Shown: piece after piece, positions 35,922 to 45,738 of the stretch | Numbering within the stretch: position 1 is the stretch's first letter | Layout of the letters: the number at the start of each line of letters is the position of its first letter | NCBI GenBank assembly: GCA_017428545.1 | Contig: JAFRQR010000028.1 | Span: 62,001-126,000, forward strand | Length of the DNA: 64,000 nucleotides | From: Clostridiales bacterium | GTDB lineage: Bacteria > Bacillota > Clostridia > Saccharofermentanales > Saccharofermentanaceae | Direction of reading: 5' to 3' | Made by a program: the position numbers and the translations under genes | The notes under the pieces: generated by a model | Database searches by the model: none | What the model saw: only the letters and a program-made list of their open reading frames with translations | Told to the model about the DNA's origin: nothing

Positions 35922-36404
35922 ATGAACAAAGTAATTCTAATGGGTAGATTGACCAAGGATCCGGAAGTTAAGCAGACTCCGAGCAATATCGCTGTTTGCT
36001 CTTTCACGATCGCATGTGACAGACGCTTCAAGAGCCAGAACGGCGAGAGACAGTCTGATTTCATCAACTGTGTCGCTTGGCGCCAGCAGGCAACTCTTCT
36101 CGGAAACTATTTCCACAAGGGTTCCCGTATCGCAGTGGTCGGTTCCCTGCAGTCCAGAAGCTATGATGACCAGAATGGTCAGAAGAGATATGTGACCGAG
36201 GTCGTTGTCGATGAGATCGAATTCGTCGATACACGTTCTGAGGCACAGGGTTCTGCTCCGGCACAGTCCGCAGCTCCGGCTGCTTCTACGGCATCTGTCG
36301 TAGCACAGACTCCGCCGCCGGCACAGCAGATCGATCCGGGCTTCGAGGCTTCTGTAGATTCAGACGATAGTTCCCAGCTTCCTTTTGACGTAATGGGTTA
36401 TTAA
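35922..36404 (+). CDS. ssb: Single-stranded DNA-binding protein
   Basis: 160 residues. The OB fold covers residues 1-105 ([53 protein letters not shown]). It is followed by an Ala/Pro/Gln-rich linker and an acidic end. It binds and protects single strands in replication, repair and recombination and recruits partners through its tail. The tail is odd: the usual end is an acidic run closed by PF, but here the PF is internal ([13 protein letters not shown]), with five residues after it. Sits between rpsF and rpsR as in most Firmicutes. Confidence 0.96.
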   Translation: MNKVILMGRLTKDPEVKQTPSNIAVCSFTIACDRRFKSQNGERQSDFINCVAWRQQATLLGNYFHKGSRIAVVGSLQSRSYDDQNGQKRYVTEVVVDEIEFVDTRSEAQGSAPAQSAAPAASTASVVAQTPPPAQQIDPGFEASVDSDDSSQLPFDVMGY

Positions 36405-36466
36405 CAGGAAAGGGACACACTCGTTTTCGATGTGTCCGATATCTTTCGAAAGGAGATTACATTACT

Positions 36467-36742
36467 ATGGCTGAAAATAGAGCACCTAAGGCACCGGCTC
36501 GTGAGTTCGGTGACCGCGGCATGAAGCAGAGACGTTCCAGAAGAAAGGTCTGCGCTTTCTGTGCTGATAAGGTTGAAGCAATTGATTACAAGGATGCAGC
36601 CCGTCTCAGAAAGTTCGTTTCCGAGCGTGGTAAGATCCTGCCGAAGCGTATGACAGGTACATGCGCTAAGCACCAGAGAGAGCTCACAATTGCTATCAAG
36701 CGTGCAAGACATGTTGCACTTCTGCCGTTCGTAGCGGACTAA
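36467..36742 (+). CDS. rpsR: 30S ribosomal protein S18
   Basis: 91 residues, ATG 36467 after [24 protein letters not shown] contains the zinc-type Cys pair kept in many Clostridia; [20 protein letters not shown] and RHVALLPFV are typical. Last gene of the rpsF operon. Confidence 0.97.
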   Translation: MAENRAPKAPAREFGDRGMKQRRSRRKVCAFCADKVEAIDYKDAARLRKFVSERGKILPKRMTGTCAKHQRELTIAIKRARHVALLPFVAD

Positions 36743-36780
36743 TTTCCGTTTACATAAAGGCTTTTAGAGTTTATAATGAT

Positions 36781-36816
36781 AAGCACCTGTATTGCTGATA
36801 CGGGTGCTTATTTTTT
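36781..36816 (+). terminator. Terminator of the rpsF operon
   Basis: AAGCACCTGTAT and ATACGGGTGCTT pair around TGCTG, followed by ATTTTTTG. Confidence 0.88.
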
Positions 36817-36924
36817 GCCGAAAATCACCGCGCGAGGGAGCGCGAAAGGCCTGAAAATTAGTGCTTTTCAAGGAGTGACGGCAGGGAATATGTGAAAAAC
36901 AAGGAAATCCGGAGGAAAAGGGAA

Positions 36925-37371
36925 ATGAAGTGCATTTTGTTAGCAGACGTCAAGGGTCTCGGAAAGAAAGATGATATCGTCGAGGTAAATGACGGATATG
37001 CCAGAAATTTCCTTCTGAAAAAGAAACTGGCCTGCGAAGCGACCGCAGATAACATGAATAAGAACAAGCTCAAGAAGGGCTCCGAGGCAGAACATGCCCG
37101 CCGTGTCCTTGAAGAAGCAAAAGCCAATGGTAAGCTCCTCGACGGAAAGACCGTGAAGCTCGAAGTAAAGACAGGTGAGGGCGGACGTCTCTACGGCGCC
37201 GTTACCGCTATAGACGTGGCGGCAGCCATCAAGAAGGCAGGCTTCGATGTAGATAAGAAGAACATCGACATCAAAAACCCGATCAAGTCCTGCGGCACTT
37301 ACGAAGTTACCGCGAAACTGCACGCAAAGGTTTCCGTTAAGGTCAACGTAGAAGTCGTTGCTGCCGAGTAA
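36925..37371 (+). CDS. rplI: 50S ribosomal protein L9
   Basis: 148 residues. ATG 36925 is chosen for GGAGG at 36911-36915 and because the protein then starts [20 protein letters not shown], the family's first strand with the usual Gly-rich turn. The N-terminal domain binds 23S rRNA, a long helix follows, then the C-terminal domain ([15 protein letters not shown]). It starts a second core unit with dnaB only a few bases downstream. The gdpP gene often found before rplI in this order is not here. Confidence 0.96.
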   Translation: MKCILLADVKGLGKKDDIVEVNDGYARNFLLKKKLACEATADNMNKNKLKKGSEAEHARRVLEEAKANGKLLDGKTVKLEVKTGEGGRLYGAVTAIDVAAAIKKAGFDVDKKNIDIKNPIKSCGTYEVTAKLHAKVSVKVNVEVVAAE

Positions 37372-37382
37372 GGAGATACCGA

Positions 37383-39215
37383 ATGCCAAGTCCGGAGATG
37401 ACAGACCGATCCATCCTGACCCGCGTTCCCCCGCAAAATAACGATGCGGAGATCGCGGTACTTTGCTGCTGTCTGGATTCCCAGAAGGTGATCCCGACTG
37501 TTGCGGCGTATCTTATTGCGGACGATTTCTATACTCCGGCTCATCAGAAGATCTTTGAAACGATCTACCGGCTTTATTCCGAATCAAAATCCATCGACCT
37601 GATCACGGTCGGTGATGAACTGAAAAAACAGGGCGAACTCGACAAAGTCGGCGGTATGGCGTATTTGAGCACCATCGTGGATGCGCATGCGCTTCTTTCG
37701 AACCTGACAGAATACTGCAGGATCGTCCGCCAGAAGTCCTTGAGCCGCAAGATCATCAAGTCGATGGAAGATCTGACCCGTCAGACCTATGAGGGGGAGA
37801 CGGATCCGGGAAACCTTATCGAGATCGCGATCTCCCGGCTTGCCGAACTTCGTGACAGCAAGTCCGATGATTCCCTGGTCTCTCTCAAGGATGTCCTCAA
37901 GGAGACCGTTGCCAATATCGTGAATCCGCCGAAGGACAAGGTCGTCCGGAGCCATTTCACGCAGCTTGACTACGTCACGAACGGTTTCCGTCCGGGTACG
38001 CTTACGATCGTTGCGGCTCGTCCTTCCATGGGTAAATCGGCTTTCGTTATCAACATCGCCGTAAATGTCGCGCTGAAAGATAACCTGCCGGTTGCTTTCT
38101 TCTCATTGGAAATGAACGCGCAGGAAATTGCCAACCGTATCCTGGCTTCCCGCTGCGATATCTCGATCTCGACGCTTCAGAGATCGAAGTCCCTGTCGTC
38201 GGATGAGTTTACGAGGATCAACGCCTCGCTTCCGAGACTCGGCAATACACCGCTTTATATCGATGAACATTCCGGCTTAAATACTGCCGAGATCCTGACG
38301 CGCTGCAGAGAACTGCAGAACCGCCTCGGCAAAAAGCTCGGATTGATCTGTATCGACTACCTGCAGCTCATGAATCCGGTATCGGAAAGAAAGAATGCTT
38401 CCCGTCAGCAGGAAGTTTCGGATATTTCCCGTGCCTTAAAGCTCATGGCAAAAGAACTGGAAGTGCCGATCATTGCGCTGGCTCAGCTGTCGCGTGAATC
38501 GGAAAGACGTGACGATCACCGCCCGATCCTTTCGGACCTCCGTGACTCCGGTGCGATCGAGCAGGACGCCGATATGGTTATGTTTATCCATCGTCCGGAT
38601 TACTACAAGCACAAGGAAGAATCCGATGAGGAAGAAGAGAACAATACACAGCAGAAGTTCAAGAAATACGATGCGGAAGAGATCCAGCGTGCGATGATCA
38701 TCGTCGCAAAGAACCGTCAGGGTCCGACCAGAGATGTATATCTCTCCTGGAACGGCTCCAGAACAACGTTCTTCGAAAAGGAAAAGGCCGATCCGAATGC
38801 CGTTGCCGGTCCTTCGGATGCGGATGCACCGCCGCCGTGGAGTGACGAGCCTGTTCCGGTTCCGGAAGAGCTTTTCGGTGAGCCTGCGCTTCAGATCCCG
38901 GATGCAGTGATCGGAAGTGCGCCGGCAGCTCCGGCTGAAAGTGCGGCACCTGCGGCTCCTGAGGCATCTCTGCCTCCGATCGCAGTTCCTGCTGAGCCTT
39001 CTGTTCCGCCGATCGCAGCTACACCTGCGCCATCTCCTTCTCCTTCTGCACCGGTTCCGAAGCCTGCTCCGAATGCTCTGGATGCGGCGCTTTTCGGCGG
39101 GGATTCCGAGATGGAGTTTGAAGAACTTGATTCGATCGACTGGTCGTCGGATAGTTACGGCGATCCGGGCGAGAGTTCCGAGCCGGGTTACTTTGACGAT
39201 CCCGGGCAGATTTAA
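37383..39215 (+). CDS. dnaB: Replicative DNA helicase DnaB with long Pro/Ala-rich acidic tail
   Basis: 610 residues, about 150 more than usual. The N-terminal domain (PPQNNDAEIAVLCCCLDS) binds primase. The RecA-like motor has Walker A ARPSMGKS (G217-S219), Walker B GLICIDYLQLM and the arginine-finger region. The helicase core ends near residue 460 (TFFEKEKAD). Beyond it lies a low-complexity tail of Ala/Pro/Ser, then an acidic end (MEFEELDSIDWSSDSYGD). The tail is not part of the known fold and may tether partners. It directly precedes tilS, 16 bp away. Confidence 0.95.
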   Translation: MPSPEMTDRSILTRVPPQNNDAEIAVLCCCLDSQKVIPTVAAYLIADDFYTPAHQKIFETIYRLYSESKSIDLITVGDELKKQGELDKVGGMAYLSTIVDAHALLSNLTEYCRIVRQKSLSRKIIKSMEDLTRQTYEGETDPGNLIEIAISRLAELRDSKSDDSLVSLKDVLKETVANIVNPPKDKVVRSHFTQLDYVTNGFRPGTLTIVAARPSMGKSAFVINIAVNVALKDNLPVAFFSLEMNAQEIANRILASRCDISISTLQRSKSLSSDEFTRINASLPRLGNTPLYIDEHSGLNTAEILTRCRELQNRLGKKLGLICIDYLQLMNPVSERKNASRQQEVSDISRALKLMAKELEVPIIALAQLSRESERRDDHRPILSDLRDSGAIEQDADMVMFIHRPDYYKHKEESDEEEENNTQQKFKKYDAEEIQRAMIIVAKNRQGPTRDVYLSWNGSRTTFFEKEKADPNAVAGPSDADAPPPWSDEPVPVPEELFGEPALQIPDAVIGSAPAAPAESAAPAAPEASLPPIAVPAEPSVPPIAATPAPSPSPSAPVPKPAPNALDAALFGGDSEMEFEELDSIDWSSDSYGDPGESSEPGYFDDPGQI

Positions 39216-39231
39216 GAACGGGAGTTTTTAA

Positions 39232-40710
39232 GTGAAAGACCTGATTTTCTTGGTCGAAGAATATATTGAGAAGAACCGGCTGCTTTCGGCAGGGCCTCTG
39301 GTGGCCGGTGTATCCGGGGGCGCCGATTCGATGGCGCTTCTATTCGTTTTAAAGGATATCTGTGATAGAAAATACCCGGATATCCGTCTTTCCTGCGCAC
39401 ATGTCAATCACGGCATCCGAAAAGAAGCGGACCTCGACGAAAAGACCGTTTCGGACTTTTGCGCGAAACTGGGCGTGCCGTTTCATGTTGCGCATATCGA
39501 TATTCCGGCGATTGCAAAAGAAGAGGGGCTGAGCCTCGAGACCGCGGGCAGGATCCAAAGATATGCGTTTTTTAATGAGATCGCAGGCGAGAACGGAACC
39601 GTCGCGGTGGCGCATCACATGGAAGATCAGGCGGAAAGCATCGCCATGCACATCTTCCGCGGGGCCGGAATGGAAGGCCTATGTGGCATCCGGCCGAAAA
39701 ACGGCAACGTCATCCACCCGTTTTTGTGCCTTCACAAGGAAGATATCCTTTCATTCTGCAAAGCCCGGAATATCAGCTTTTGTAACGATGTTACAAACGA
39801 AGATACCGCTTATGACCGAAACTTTTTCCGCCATGAGATCTTCCCGAAGATCGAAAATGGCACCGGAAGAGATCCGGTCTCTGCTTTGGTGGGTCTCTCG
39901 GAACGGATCGCGGAAGAAAACGATTATCTCGATTCTCTTGCCGAAAAGGCATTGGATGAGGCGGCAGGCTCCGATCTGAGCATCCCGCTAGAGGCTCTCG
40001 CCGATATGCCGCGCGCGCTTCGAAGAAGAGTCTTAAGACTGCTGGCGATCCGGTCTTTCGGAGATGTCGTCGATATCGAATCGGTGCACTGGGAAGCAGT
40101 TCTGGAACTATGCGAAAAAGCCGAAGGCTCCGCATCGATCGACCTTCCGGGTGAGAGGCTGGCCGTCCGTGAGAATGGAGCAGTCAGCTTCCGGGCGACA
40201 GGTGCTTTTGCCAAGGAAGAAGGCGGATATGTCAAGGGCGCGGGGATCGTGGTCCCAATGGGACTGGAGTATCAGGAAATTGCCCTCTCGTCGCTTCCTA
40301 TTGGAGAAATAGTTAATTTTTCTCAAAGTTTTGCGCCAATGCGACTCCGATTTCTTGAGAATGAGGGGGACATAGTATATAATAATCTGACGTGGTTTTT
40401 CCCGTCTTCGCTGATTTCTGATGCAGTGATCAGGACGCGGCGGCAGGGGGATACCATCAGCCGGGCAGGAAGCTCCTGCACCAAGGAATTGCGCCGATTC
40501 ATGAATGAAGTGCAGATCCCGCAGAGGTTCCGGGACCGGGTGCTCCTCGTAGGAAGGGGCAAAGAGACCTTGTGGCTGCCGGGGGTGGCGCACGCCGTAG
40601 GATTTACGGATGCTTTTTCCGAGGAAAAGTACAGGGCCGAAAAGGAAAAAGAAACAAACGGCAGGGAAGAAGCCCTGTGTGTGTTGGAATTTTTCGAAGA
40701 GACAACATGA
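39232..40710 (+). CDS. tilS: tRNA(Ile)-lysidine synthetase
   Basis: 492 residues from GTG 39232, which follows GGGAG by 7 nt. It modifies the AUA-decoding tRNA-Ile with lysine at C34, using ATP. The PP-loop SGGADS near residues 27-32 binds ATP. The N-terminal domain continues with CAHVNHGIR and VAHHMEDQAES. The C-terminal domain (TRRQGDTISRAGSSCTKELR, FRDRVLLVGRG) is the usual TilS tRNA-binding part. Around 40300-40390 the sequence turns AT-rich and holds a promoter-like site. Confidence 0.95.
   Translation: MKDLIFLVEEYIEKNRLLSAGPLVAGVSGGADSMALLFVLKDICDRKYPDIRLSCAHVNHGIRKEADLDEKTVSDFCAKLGVPFHVAHIDIPAIAKEEGLSLETAGRIQRYAFFNEIAGENGTVAVAHHMEDQAESIAMHIFRGAGMEGLCGIRPKNGNVIHPFLCLHKEDILSFCKARNISFCNDVTNEDTAYDRNFFRHEIFPKIENGTGRDPVSALVGLSERIAEENDYLDSLAEKALDEAAGSDLSIPLEALADMPRALRRRVLRLLAIRSFGDVVDIESVHWEAVLELCEKAEGSASIDLPGERLAVRENGAVSFRATGAFAKEEGGYVKGAGIVVPMGLEYQEIALSSLPIGEIVNFSQSFAPMRLRFLENEGDIVYNNLTWFFPSSLISDAVIRTRRQGDTISRAGSSCTKELRRFMNEVQIPQRFRDRVLLVGRGKETLWLPGVAHAVGFTDAFSEEKYRAEKEKETNGREEALCVLEFFEETT
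40355..40383 (+). promoter_or_regulatory. Internal promoter inside tilS for hpt-ftsH
   Basis: -35 TTGAGA (40355-40360), 17 bp, -10 TATAAT (40378-40383). This is a nearly consensus promoter within the coding sequence, about 340 bp before hpt. It sits in a patch that is AT-richer than the rest of tilS. Confidence 0.6.
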
Positions 40711-40726
40711 ATGGGAGGACCGGAAG

Positions 40727-41263
40727 ATGGAAAAGATTACCGAAGTAATGATCACACGTGAGCAAATTGCAGAAGCAGTCGACCGGTTGGGCAAACAGAT
40801 CTCAAAGGATTACGAGGGGAAAGATCTCGTCGTGATCGGCATTTTGAAGGGCGCATCCGTGTTCCTTGCCGATCTGATCCGTAAGATCGAAGTGCCGATG
40901 ATCCTCGATTTCATGCAGGTCTCAAGTTATTACAACGGTACGAAGTCAACCGGGAATGTCCAGATCCGTAAGGACGTGGACAACGACATCCGCAACAAGG
41001 ATGTTCTGATCGTGGAAGACATCATCGATTCCGGCGTCACGATGCAGTGCCTGATCCGTGAGCTCGGCGCAAGAGAGCCGAGCAGCATCAAGGTCGTGGC
41101 TGCTTTTGACAAGCCGTCCCGCCGCAAGGTGGATTACTCGGCAGATTACATCGGCATCGAGGTGCCGGATGAGTTTATCGTCGGGTACGGACTGGATTAT
41201 GCCGGAAAGTACAGAAATCTCCCGGATGTTTGCGTACTTGAACTTGATGGAGGTGACAAATGA
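40727..41263 (+). CDS. hpt: Hypoxanthine phosphoribosyltransferase
   Basis: 178 residues; ATG 40727 follows GGGAGGACCGGAAG. It salvages hypoxanthine and guanine with PRPP. The PRPP loop [14 protein letters not shown] and the [15 protein letters not shown] and YNGTKSTG segments are typical. The order tilS-hpt-ftsH is conserved in Firmicutes. Its TGA overlaps the ATG of ftsH (ATGA), so translation is coupled. Confidence 0.96.
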   Translation: MEKITEVMITREQIAEAVDRLGKQISKDYEGKDLVVIGILKGASVFLADLIRKIEVPMILDFMQVSSYYNGTKSTGNVQIRKDVDNDIRNKDVLIVEDIIDSGVTMQCLIRELGAREPSSIKVVAAFDKPSRRKVDYSADYIGIEVPDEFIVGYGLDYAGKYRNLPDVCVLELDGGDK

Positions 41264-43335
41264 GTCAAACAGACAAAAGACCGAGAAAGTCATTCAGCGG
41301 ATTGCCGTTCTACCTGGTCCTTATCGTGATCCTGGTAGTTGCGTGCATGATGTTCCTTAATGACAGTTCCGGAAAGAGCACTTCGCTTTCTGAAGCGCTG
41401 AATATGATCGAGGATAAGAGCATCGAGAAAGAAGATGTTGTATTAAACGGCAACACGCTTTCTTTCAAGTACAAGGATGCCGAGACAGGAAAGAAGAAGG
41501 AAGTCAGCAAGAAAGTTCCTTACGAGTCTGAGGACCACGTCCTGACGATCCTCATGGAAGCCGAAAAGTCCGGCTCGATCGAGAGCTTCGAGTATAAGCA
41601 GCCGACTGACGTTTCCGCTATCATGTCGGGCGTCATGATCTTCCTGATGATCGGCGCGATGGTATTCTTCATCTGGGTCAACTTCAGCAGAAATGCAGGC
41701 GAAGGCAGATCCGCCATGAACTTCGGAAGAAGCAAGGCGAAGCTTTTCGATCCGTCCAAGAACAAGGTCAACTTCTCTGATGTTGCCGGTGCGGACGAGG
41801 AAAAAGAAGAACTGACGGAGGTCGTCGACTTCCTCAAAAATCCGAAAAAGTATTCTGCGCTCGGCGCGAAGATCCCGAAAGGTATTCTCCTTCACGGTGC
41901 GCCTGGTACAGGTAAGACTTTGCTGGCTAAGGCCGTTGCAGGTGAAGCGGGCGTTCCGTTCTTCAGCATCTCCGGTTCCGACTTCGTAGAAATGTTCGTC
42001 GGTGTCGGTGCCAGCCGTGTAAGAGACCTTTTCGACAGTGCGAAAAAGAATTCTCCGTGCATTATCTTCATCGATGAGATCGATGCCGTAGGCCGTCACC
42101 GTGGTGCCGGTATGGGCGGCGGTCACGATGAGCGCGAGCAGACATTGAACCAGTTGCTCGTCGAGATGGACGGCTTCGGTCCGAACGAGGGCGTTATCGT
42201 TATCGCGGCAACGAACCGTGTCGATATCCTTGACCCGGCTCTTCTGCGTCCGGGACGTTTCGACCGCCGTGTCGCTGTTTCCCGTCCTGACATCAAGGGC
42301 CGTGCAGACATCCTGAAAGTACACGCCAAGAATAAGCCTCTCGAGGACGATGTCGATCTTAAGGAGATCGCGAAGATCACCCCCGGTTACACTGGTGCGG
42401 ATCTTGCAAACCTTCTTAACGAGGCAGCTCTCCTGGCAGCCCGCCGTAATGCGAAGAAGATCAGTAAGGCGGATGTTTCCGAGGCAGTCTTCAAGGTCAT
42501 GGTTGGACCGGAGAAGAAGAGCCGCGTCATTACCGACAAGGAGAAGCGCCTGACCGCTTTCCACGAGGCAGGTCACGCGATCGTTCTGCGTACGGTTTCC
42601 GAGACCGATCACGTCGAGAGAGTTTCCATCATCCCTGCAGGCGGCGCAGGCGGTTATACTGCCCACAAGCCGGATGAGGACATCTACTATACAACAAAGA
42701 AGCAGCTTATCGATTCCATCATGATCTCCCTCGGCGGACGTGCCGCAGAGCAGATCATCCTGGGCGAGATCAGCACAGGTGCTTCGTCTGACCTGCAGCA
42801 GTGCAATGGTGTTGCCCGTGAGATGATCACCCGCTACGGTATGTCCGAGAAGTTCCCGAACGTTGTCTTTGATGATGACGATGAGGTATTCATCGGTAAG
42901 AGCTATGGTCATACACGTACATACAGTGAGCAGTCCGCTGCCATGATCGATGCCGAGATCGCTCGTATCATCGACAAGGCTTACAAGGATGTTCTCGATA
43001 TCCTTAATGAAAAGATGGCGATCCTCAATGCCGTTGCCCAGAGACTTCTCGAGAAAGAAAAAATCGAAGGACCGGAGTTCGAAGAGATCTACGTTTCCGG
43101 CGGCGCCATTGTTACTGCTGCTGTTGAGGCTCCGGCTTCTGAAGATGCTTCTTCTTCCGAGGGTGCTTCCGAGGGCAGCGTTGGTGCAACCGCTGAGGAG
43201 ATGCTTGCTGACAGTGCCGCGATCGCTAAGGAGATCGAAAGACTCGAGCAGTCCGACCTGAAGGACAAGGCGGAGCGCGAGGCTTCTGCTTCTAATGCAG
43301 CTGAGGCTGAGGCGAAGGACGAGAAGAAAGACTGA
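41260..43335 (+). CDS. ftsH: Membrane AAA+ zinc protease FtsH
   Basis: 691 residues. It degrades unfolded membrane proteins and short-lived regulators. Two membrane helices ([17 protein letters not shown] and [19 protein letters not shown]) flank an outer domain. The AAA module has Walker A GAPGTGKT (213-220), Walker [16 protein letters not shown] and the second region of homology. The zinc site is HEAGH (435-439), with a later Asp in the [10 protein letters not shown] region. The last ~80 residues are an Ala/Glu/Ser-rich extension ([14 protein letters not shown]), longer than usual. It starts within the hpt stop and ends before a good terminator. Confidence 0.96.
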   Translation: MSQTDKRPRKSFSGLPFYLVLIVILVVACMMFLNDSSGKSTSLSEALNMIEDKSIEKEDVVLNGNTLSFKYKDAETGKKKEVSKKVPYESEDHVLTILMEAEKSGSIESFEYKQPTDVSAIMSGVMIFLMIGAMVFFIWVNFSRNAGEGRSAMNFGRSKAKLFDPSKNKVNFSDVAGADEEKEELTEVVDFLKNPKKYSALGAKIPKGILLHGAPGTGKTLLAKAVAGEAGVPFFSISGSDFVEMFVGVGASRVRDLFDSAKKNSPCIIFIDEIDAVGRHRGAGMGGGHDEREQTLNQLLVEMDGFGPNEGVIVIAATNRVDILDPALLRPGRFDRRVAVSRPDIKGRADILKVHAKNKPLEDDVDLKEIAKITPGYTGADLANLLNEAALLAARRNAKKISKADVSEAVFKVMVGPEKKSRVITDKEKRLTAFHEAGHAIVLRTVSETDHVERVSIIPAGGAGGYTAHKPDEDIYYTTKKQLIDSIMISLGGRAAEQIILGEISTGASSDLQQCNGVAREMITRYGMSEKFPNVVFDDDDEVFIGKSYGHTRTYSEQSAAMIDAEIARIIDKAYKDVLDILNEKMAILNAVAQRLLEKEKIEGPEFEEIYVSGGAIVTAAVEAPASEDASSSEGASEGSVGATAEEMLADSAAIAKEIERLEQSDLKDKAEREASASNAAEAEAKDEKKD

Positions 43336-43375
43336 GTTATTCTTCCGACTTCTTCTTGAAAAATCAAATTATATA

Positions 43376-43415
43376 AGGGGCTATCTCATTTTGATGAGAT
43401 GGCTCCTTTCTTTTT
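43376..43415 (+). terminator. Terminator of the tilS-hpt-ftsH unit
   Basis: GGGGCTATCTCAT and ATGAGATGGCTCC form a long stem with a TTTTG loop, followed by TTTCTTTTT. Confidence 0.88.
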
Positions 43416-43446
43416 AGTTGCAATGGATAGTTCTTTTCGAGGCGAG

Positions 43447-43485
43447 GTGGGACTAAATAACGAAGAAACAGTGATTTAGTCCTAC
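43447..43485. repeat. Single 39 bp hairpin, GACTAA family
   Basis: Arms GTGGGACTAAAT and ATTTAGTCCTAC (11 of 12 pairs) around a 15-nt loop. Arm core and loop pattern (GAA-purine-rich then TG) match the four hairpins at 53902-54097. Confidence 0.6.
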
Positions 43486-43608
43486 CAGCGCCATGTTAGC
43501 CGGTTGCTGCGTATGGACCTGATCGATGGAAAGATCCTGGACATCAAGGCGAAGGCCGATGTTGAGAAAACGATCGAGACCTGGTGGAGAAGCCAGATGC
43601 AGCGCTGA
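43480..43608 (+). pseudogene. 3' remnant of an unidentified gene
   Basis: A frame that opens after TAG 43477-43479 codes for YQRHVSRLLRMDLIDGKILD and then about 22 more residues ending WWRSQMQR before TGA 43606. It has good codon use for this genome but no start. The pattern looks like the C-terminal winged-helix end of a larger protein that has been deleted. I cannot name the family. It lies between two types of hairpin elements. Confidence 0.4.
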
Positions 43609-43617
43609 TTGTCCGGC

Positions 43618-43727
43618 GTTCTGCAAAATGTTCTACAAATAACGAATTTATAGAACAAAGTGTAGAAAAAGGCCGTGTTCTGCAAAATGTTCAATTAATC
43701 TGCATTTTGTAGAACGAAACGTAGAAC
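43618..43727. repeat. Two tandem 51 bp double-dyad hairpins, GTTCTA family (locus 1)
   Basis: Units at 43618-43668 and 43677-43727. Each is 18 nt arm, 15 nt loop, 18 nt arm. The arm is a hexamer repeated at 12 bp (GTTCTR-N6-GTTCTA) and the far arm is its partner (TAGAAC-N6-TAGAAC). Pairing is imperfect in the arm centres here. The same plan recurs at 62498-62610. Confidence 0.7.
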
Positions 43728-43740
43728 AAGCAATAAGAAA

Positions 43741-43766
43741 GAGGCTGCCTCGTGTGAGACAGCCTT
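43741..43766 (-). terminator. Terminator of the three-lipoprotein cluster
   Basis: On the minus strand GGCTGTCTC and GAGGCAGCC pair (one wobble) around ACAC, followed by TCTTTCTTATT. It lies about 60 bp after the stop of the last lipoprotein gene. Confidence 0.6.
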
Positions 43767-43827
43767 GATGTTTGTTAATAGGGTCGCGGTGATGCGGTCG
43801 GTGGGGGATCTTCGATCCGGTGCAAGA

Positions 43828-45528
43828 TCAGCCTGCGTATCTGATTCCGTCGAAGACGTCGTCCTGGTTTTCGCCATTGATGAGGACGTTGTATCCGTCG
43901 AAGGATAATTCGAGCGTTACGATTTCGGAATTCCCAGGTTTTTTGGCCAGCGTAATGCCTTCAAGCTTTCCGCCGCCCGGCTCATAGTCAAAAACATAGA
44001 CGGCGGAGCCGGCAGGGATCGTATGTTCCACGCCAAAGTCGTCTGTGCAGGGGATATCCTTGGCTGCGATGGCGACCGCTTCCTTGGAGCAGTATGGACT
44101 ATTTGATTCCGGCATAGCGCTGGTTGCCGCGGAGTAATGCATGGTGGCGTACCCGGTGCCGAGAACTTCGCTTCGCTCTGTGAGCGTCAATTGTGTCGGA
44201 TCATACCATGTTTCGGTGAAGTTTCCTCTGAAGGTTCCGACGTATTCGAAGCCTGCATTTCCGGCGAGTTCGAAGGCGTAGTTATACCAGTCATCTTCTT
44301 CCGTGGCCATAGAGATATAGACGTAGTAGTTGTTGAAACCTTTCACGAGCTTCATGCCCATAAAGCATTCGCCCTCGATCAAATCAGAGTCCGGAACGGA
44401 TACGCGCATCGTATCATCCAAAACAAGATCGATGCCGACTACACTGTCATATTCATCGGTGACGAATTCCGGATGGATCTCTTCCAGCTTCCCGTCTTCG
44501 AAGATATCCCAGGTGATACGGCCGTAGCAGTCGTCGGAAAGCGTGTAGTAGTCGGGAGTTTTGCCGAAATAACTCATGTCGATATAGTCCCCGCAATACA
44601 TGGCCGGGATCTTGAAAAGGGTCGGGTACGCATTTTCTTTAGAATAGACGAAGTAGATGCCATCATAGCCGAGAAGGAACTCTACCGGGAAAGCATTTTC
44701 GTCGTCAACGATCATGTTACCTGCCAGGTCTTTTGCCTGCTGAATTTCAAAATCGGAGTAATCGCCATTGGAAATATAATCGATGAAGAAATCGGAAAAG
44801 CCCTGCTTGTCGGTAACGAGATCGTTAAAATAGATCTCGCGTCCGTCTGAAGTAACGTAGTTATGTGTTTTGATTGAAGCATTCTGCATATCGCAGTCAT
44901 AATCCTGCGTTACCATGAAGGAGAAATACTCGGTATCGGCACGATAGAATGTGATTTCTTCTTTCATCGTATAATCTTTCGCTTTGCCTTGAGCGATATT
45001 ATCGCAGAACTGCGGAAGGAGCTTATTGTAGAGTTCTTCATAGTTATTATCCAGCTGATTGAATGTCGCTTCAAGCGTATTCCAGAGCTGGCTGTAAGTA
45101 TCCATGTCATCAGGTTCGAAACGGATCGTATCGACTTCTTTGAGCATGAGGCATGCTCTGGTCTGGCCGTTTTCTTCGTACGGTTCAGCGTATGCCTGGA
45201 AAGGTGTGGCTATGGAATAATAGACGTTTTCCGCGTCGTGGGAGATCGCGAAATCAGAAGAGATCGGATAATCCTTCGGAGTTGCGATCCTGCTGCCGTC
45301 ACCGGTTCCGGCCGGCGGATCTGTTTCCGTTTCGGTTTCTGTCTCTGTATCGGATTCTGTTTCAGACTCGGTCTCTGTTTCGGAGAAAAACGGATCTTCC
45401 GTCTCTTCTGTTGTCAAGGTGGCCTTTGTCCGCTTTGTCTTTTTGGTTTCCTTCTCGTCCTTCTTGCCACATCCTGCGAGCGCGAGGATCATGGAAGCGG
45501 ACAGAAGAAGTGTGATCAAACGTTTCAT
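43828..45528 (-). CDS. Large lipoprotein, tandem paralogue 1 (DUF3298/DUF4163-like)
   Basis: 566 residues, ATG 45528 after GGAGGTATCAGAC. Lipobox LALAGC. A Lys/Thr then Glu/Thr-rich spacer (~22-75) crosses the wall, followed by a long extracytoplasmic part. A region near residues 210-255 (IKTHNYVTSDGREIYFNDLV) resembles the DUF3298/DUF4163 domain of RsiV- and PdaC-type proteins, which contact lysozyme or peptidoglycan. It shares about half of its residues by eye with the next gene upstream and ends FDGIRYAG. Third gene of the cluster on its strand, 210 bp after paralogue 2. Confidence 0.75.
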   Translation of the reverse strand: MKRLITLLLSASMILALAGCGKKDEKETKKTKRTKATLTTEETEDPFFSETETESETESDTETETETETDPPAGTGDGSRIATPKDYPISSDFAISHDAENVYYSIATPFQAYAEPYEENGQTRACLMLKEVDTIRFEPDDMDTYSQLWNTLEATFNQLDNNYEELYNKLLPQFCDNIAQGKAKDYTMKEEITFYRADTEYFSFMVTQDYDCDMQNASIKTHNYVTSDGREIYFNDLVTDKQGFSDFFIDYISNGDYSDFEIQQAKDLAGNMIVDDENAFPVEFLLGYDGIYFVYSKENAYPTLFKIPAMYCGDYIDMSYFGKTPDYYTLSDDCYGRITWDIFEDGKLEEIHPEFVTDEYDSVVGIDLVLDDTMRVSVPDSDLIEGECFMGMKLVKGFNNYYVYISMATEEDDWYNYAFELAGNAGFEYVGTFRGNFTETWYDPTQLTLTERSEVLGTGYATMHYSAATSAMPESNSPYCSKEAVAIAAKDIPCTDDFGVEHTIPAGSAVYVFDYEPGGGKLEGITLAKKPGNSEIVTLELSFDGYNVLINGENQDDVFDGIRYAG

Positions 45529-45738
45529 GTCTGATACCTCCTGATGATTCTGTTTCCTTTTCTTTGTCCGTTTTGATCTAATGTGCGGCGCCGACAGTCC
45601 GAAACCGGTCCGCCAGGCGCTGCATATTTTATCTATAGAATTATACCATGATGTGTTTCCGAGCGAAAAGCGCCGTCCTGGAAACCTCTATGCGAAAAGC
45701 ACCGCCCGGGGGCCCGGAAACACATGTTTTTGAAAAGA

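Noticed and set aside
41443..42912. 489-codon minus-strand ORF opposite ftsH
   Set aside because: Antisense shadow caused by codon bias; composition is not protein-like and no ribosome site was seen.
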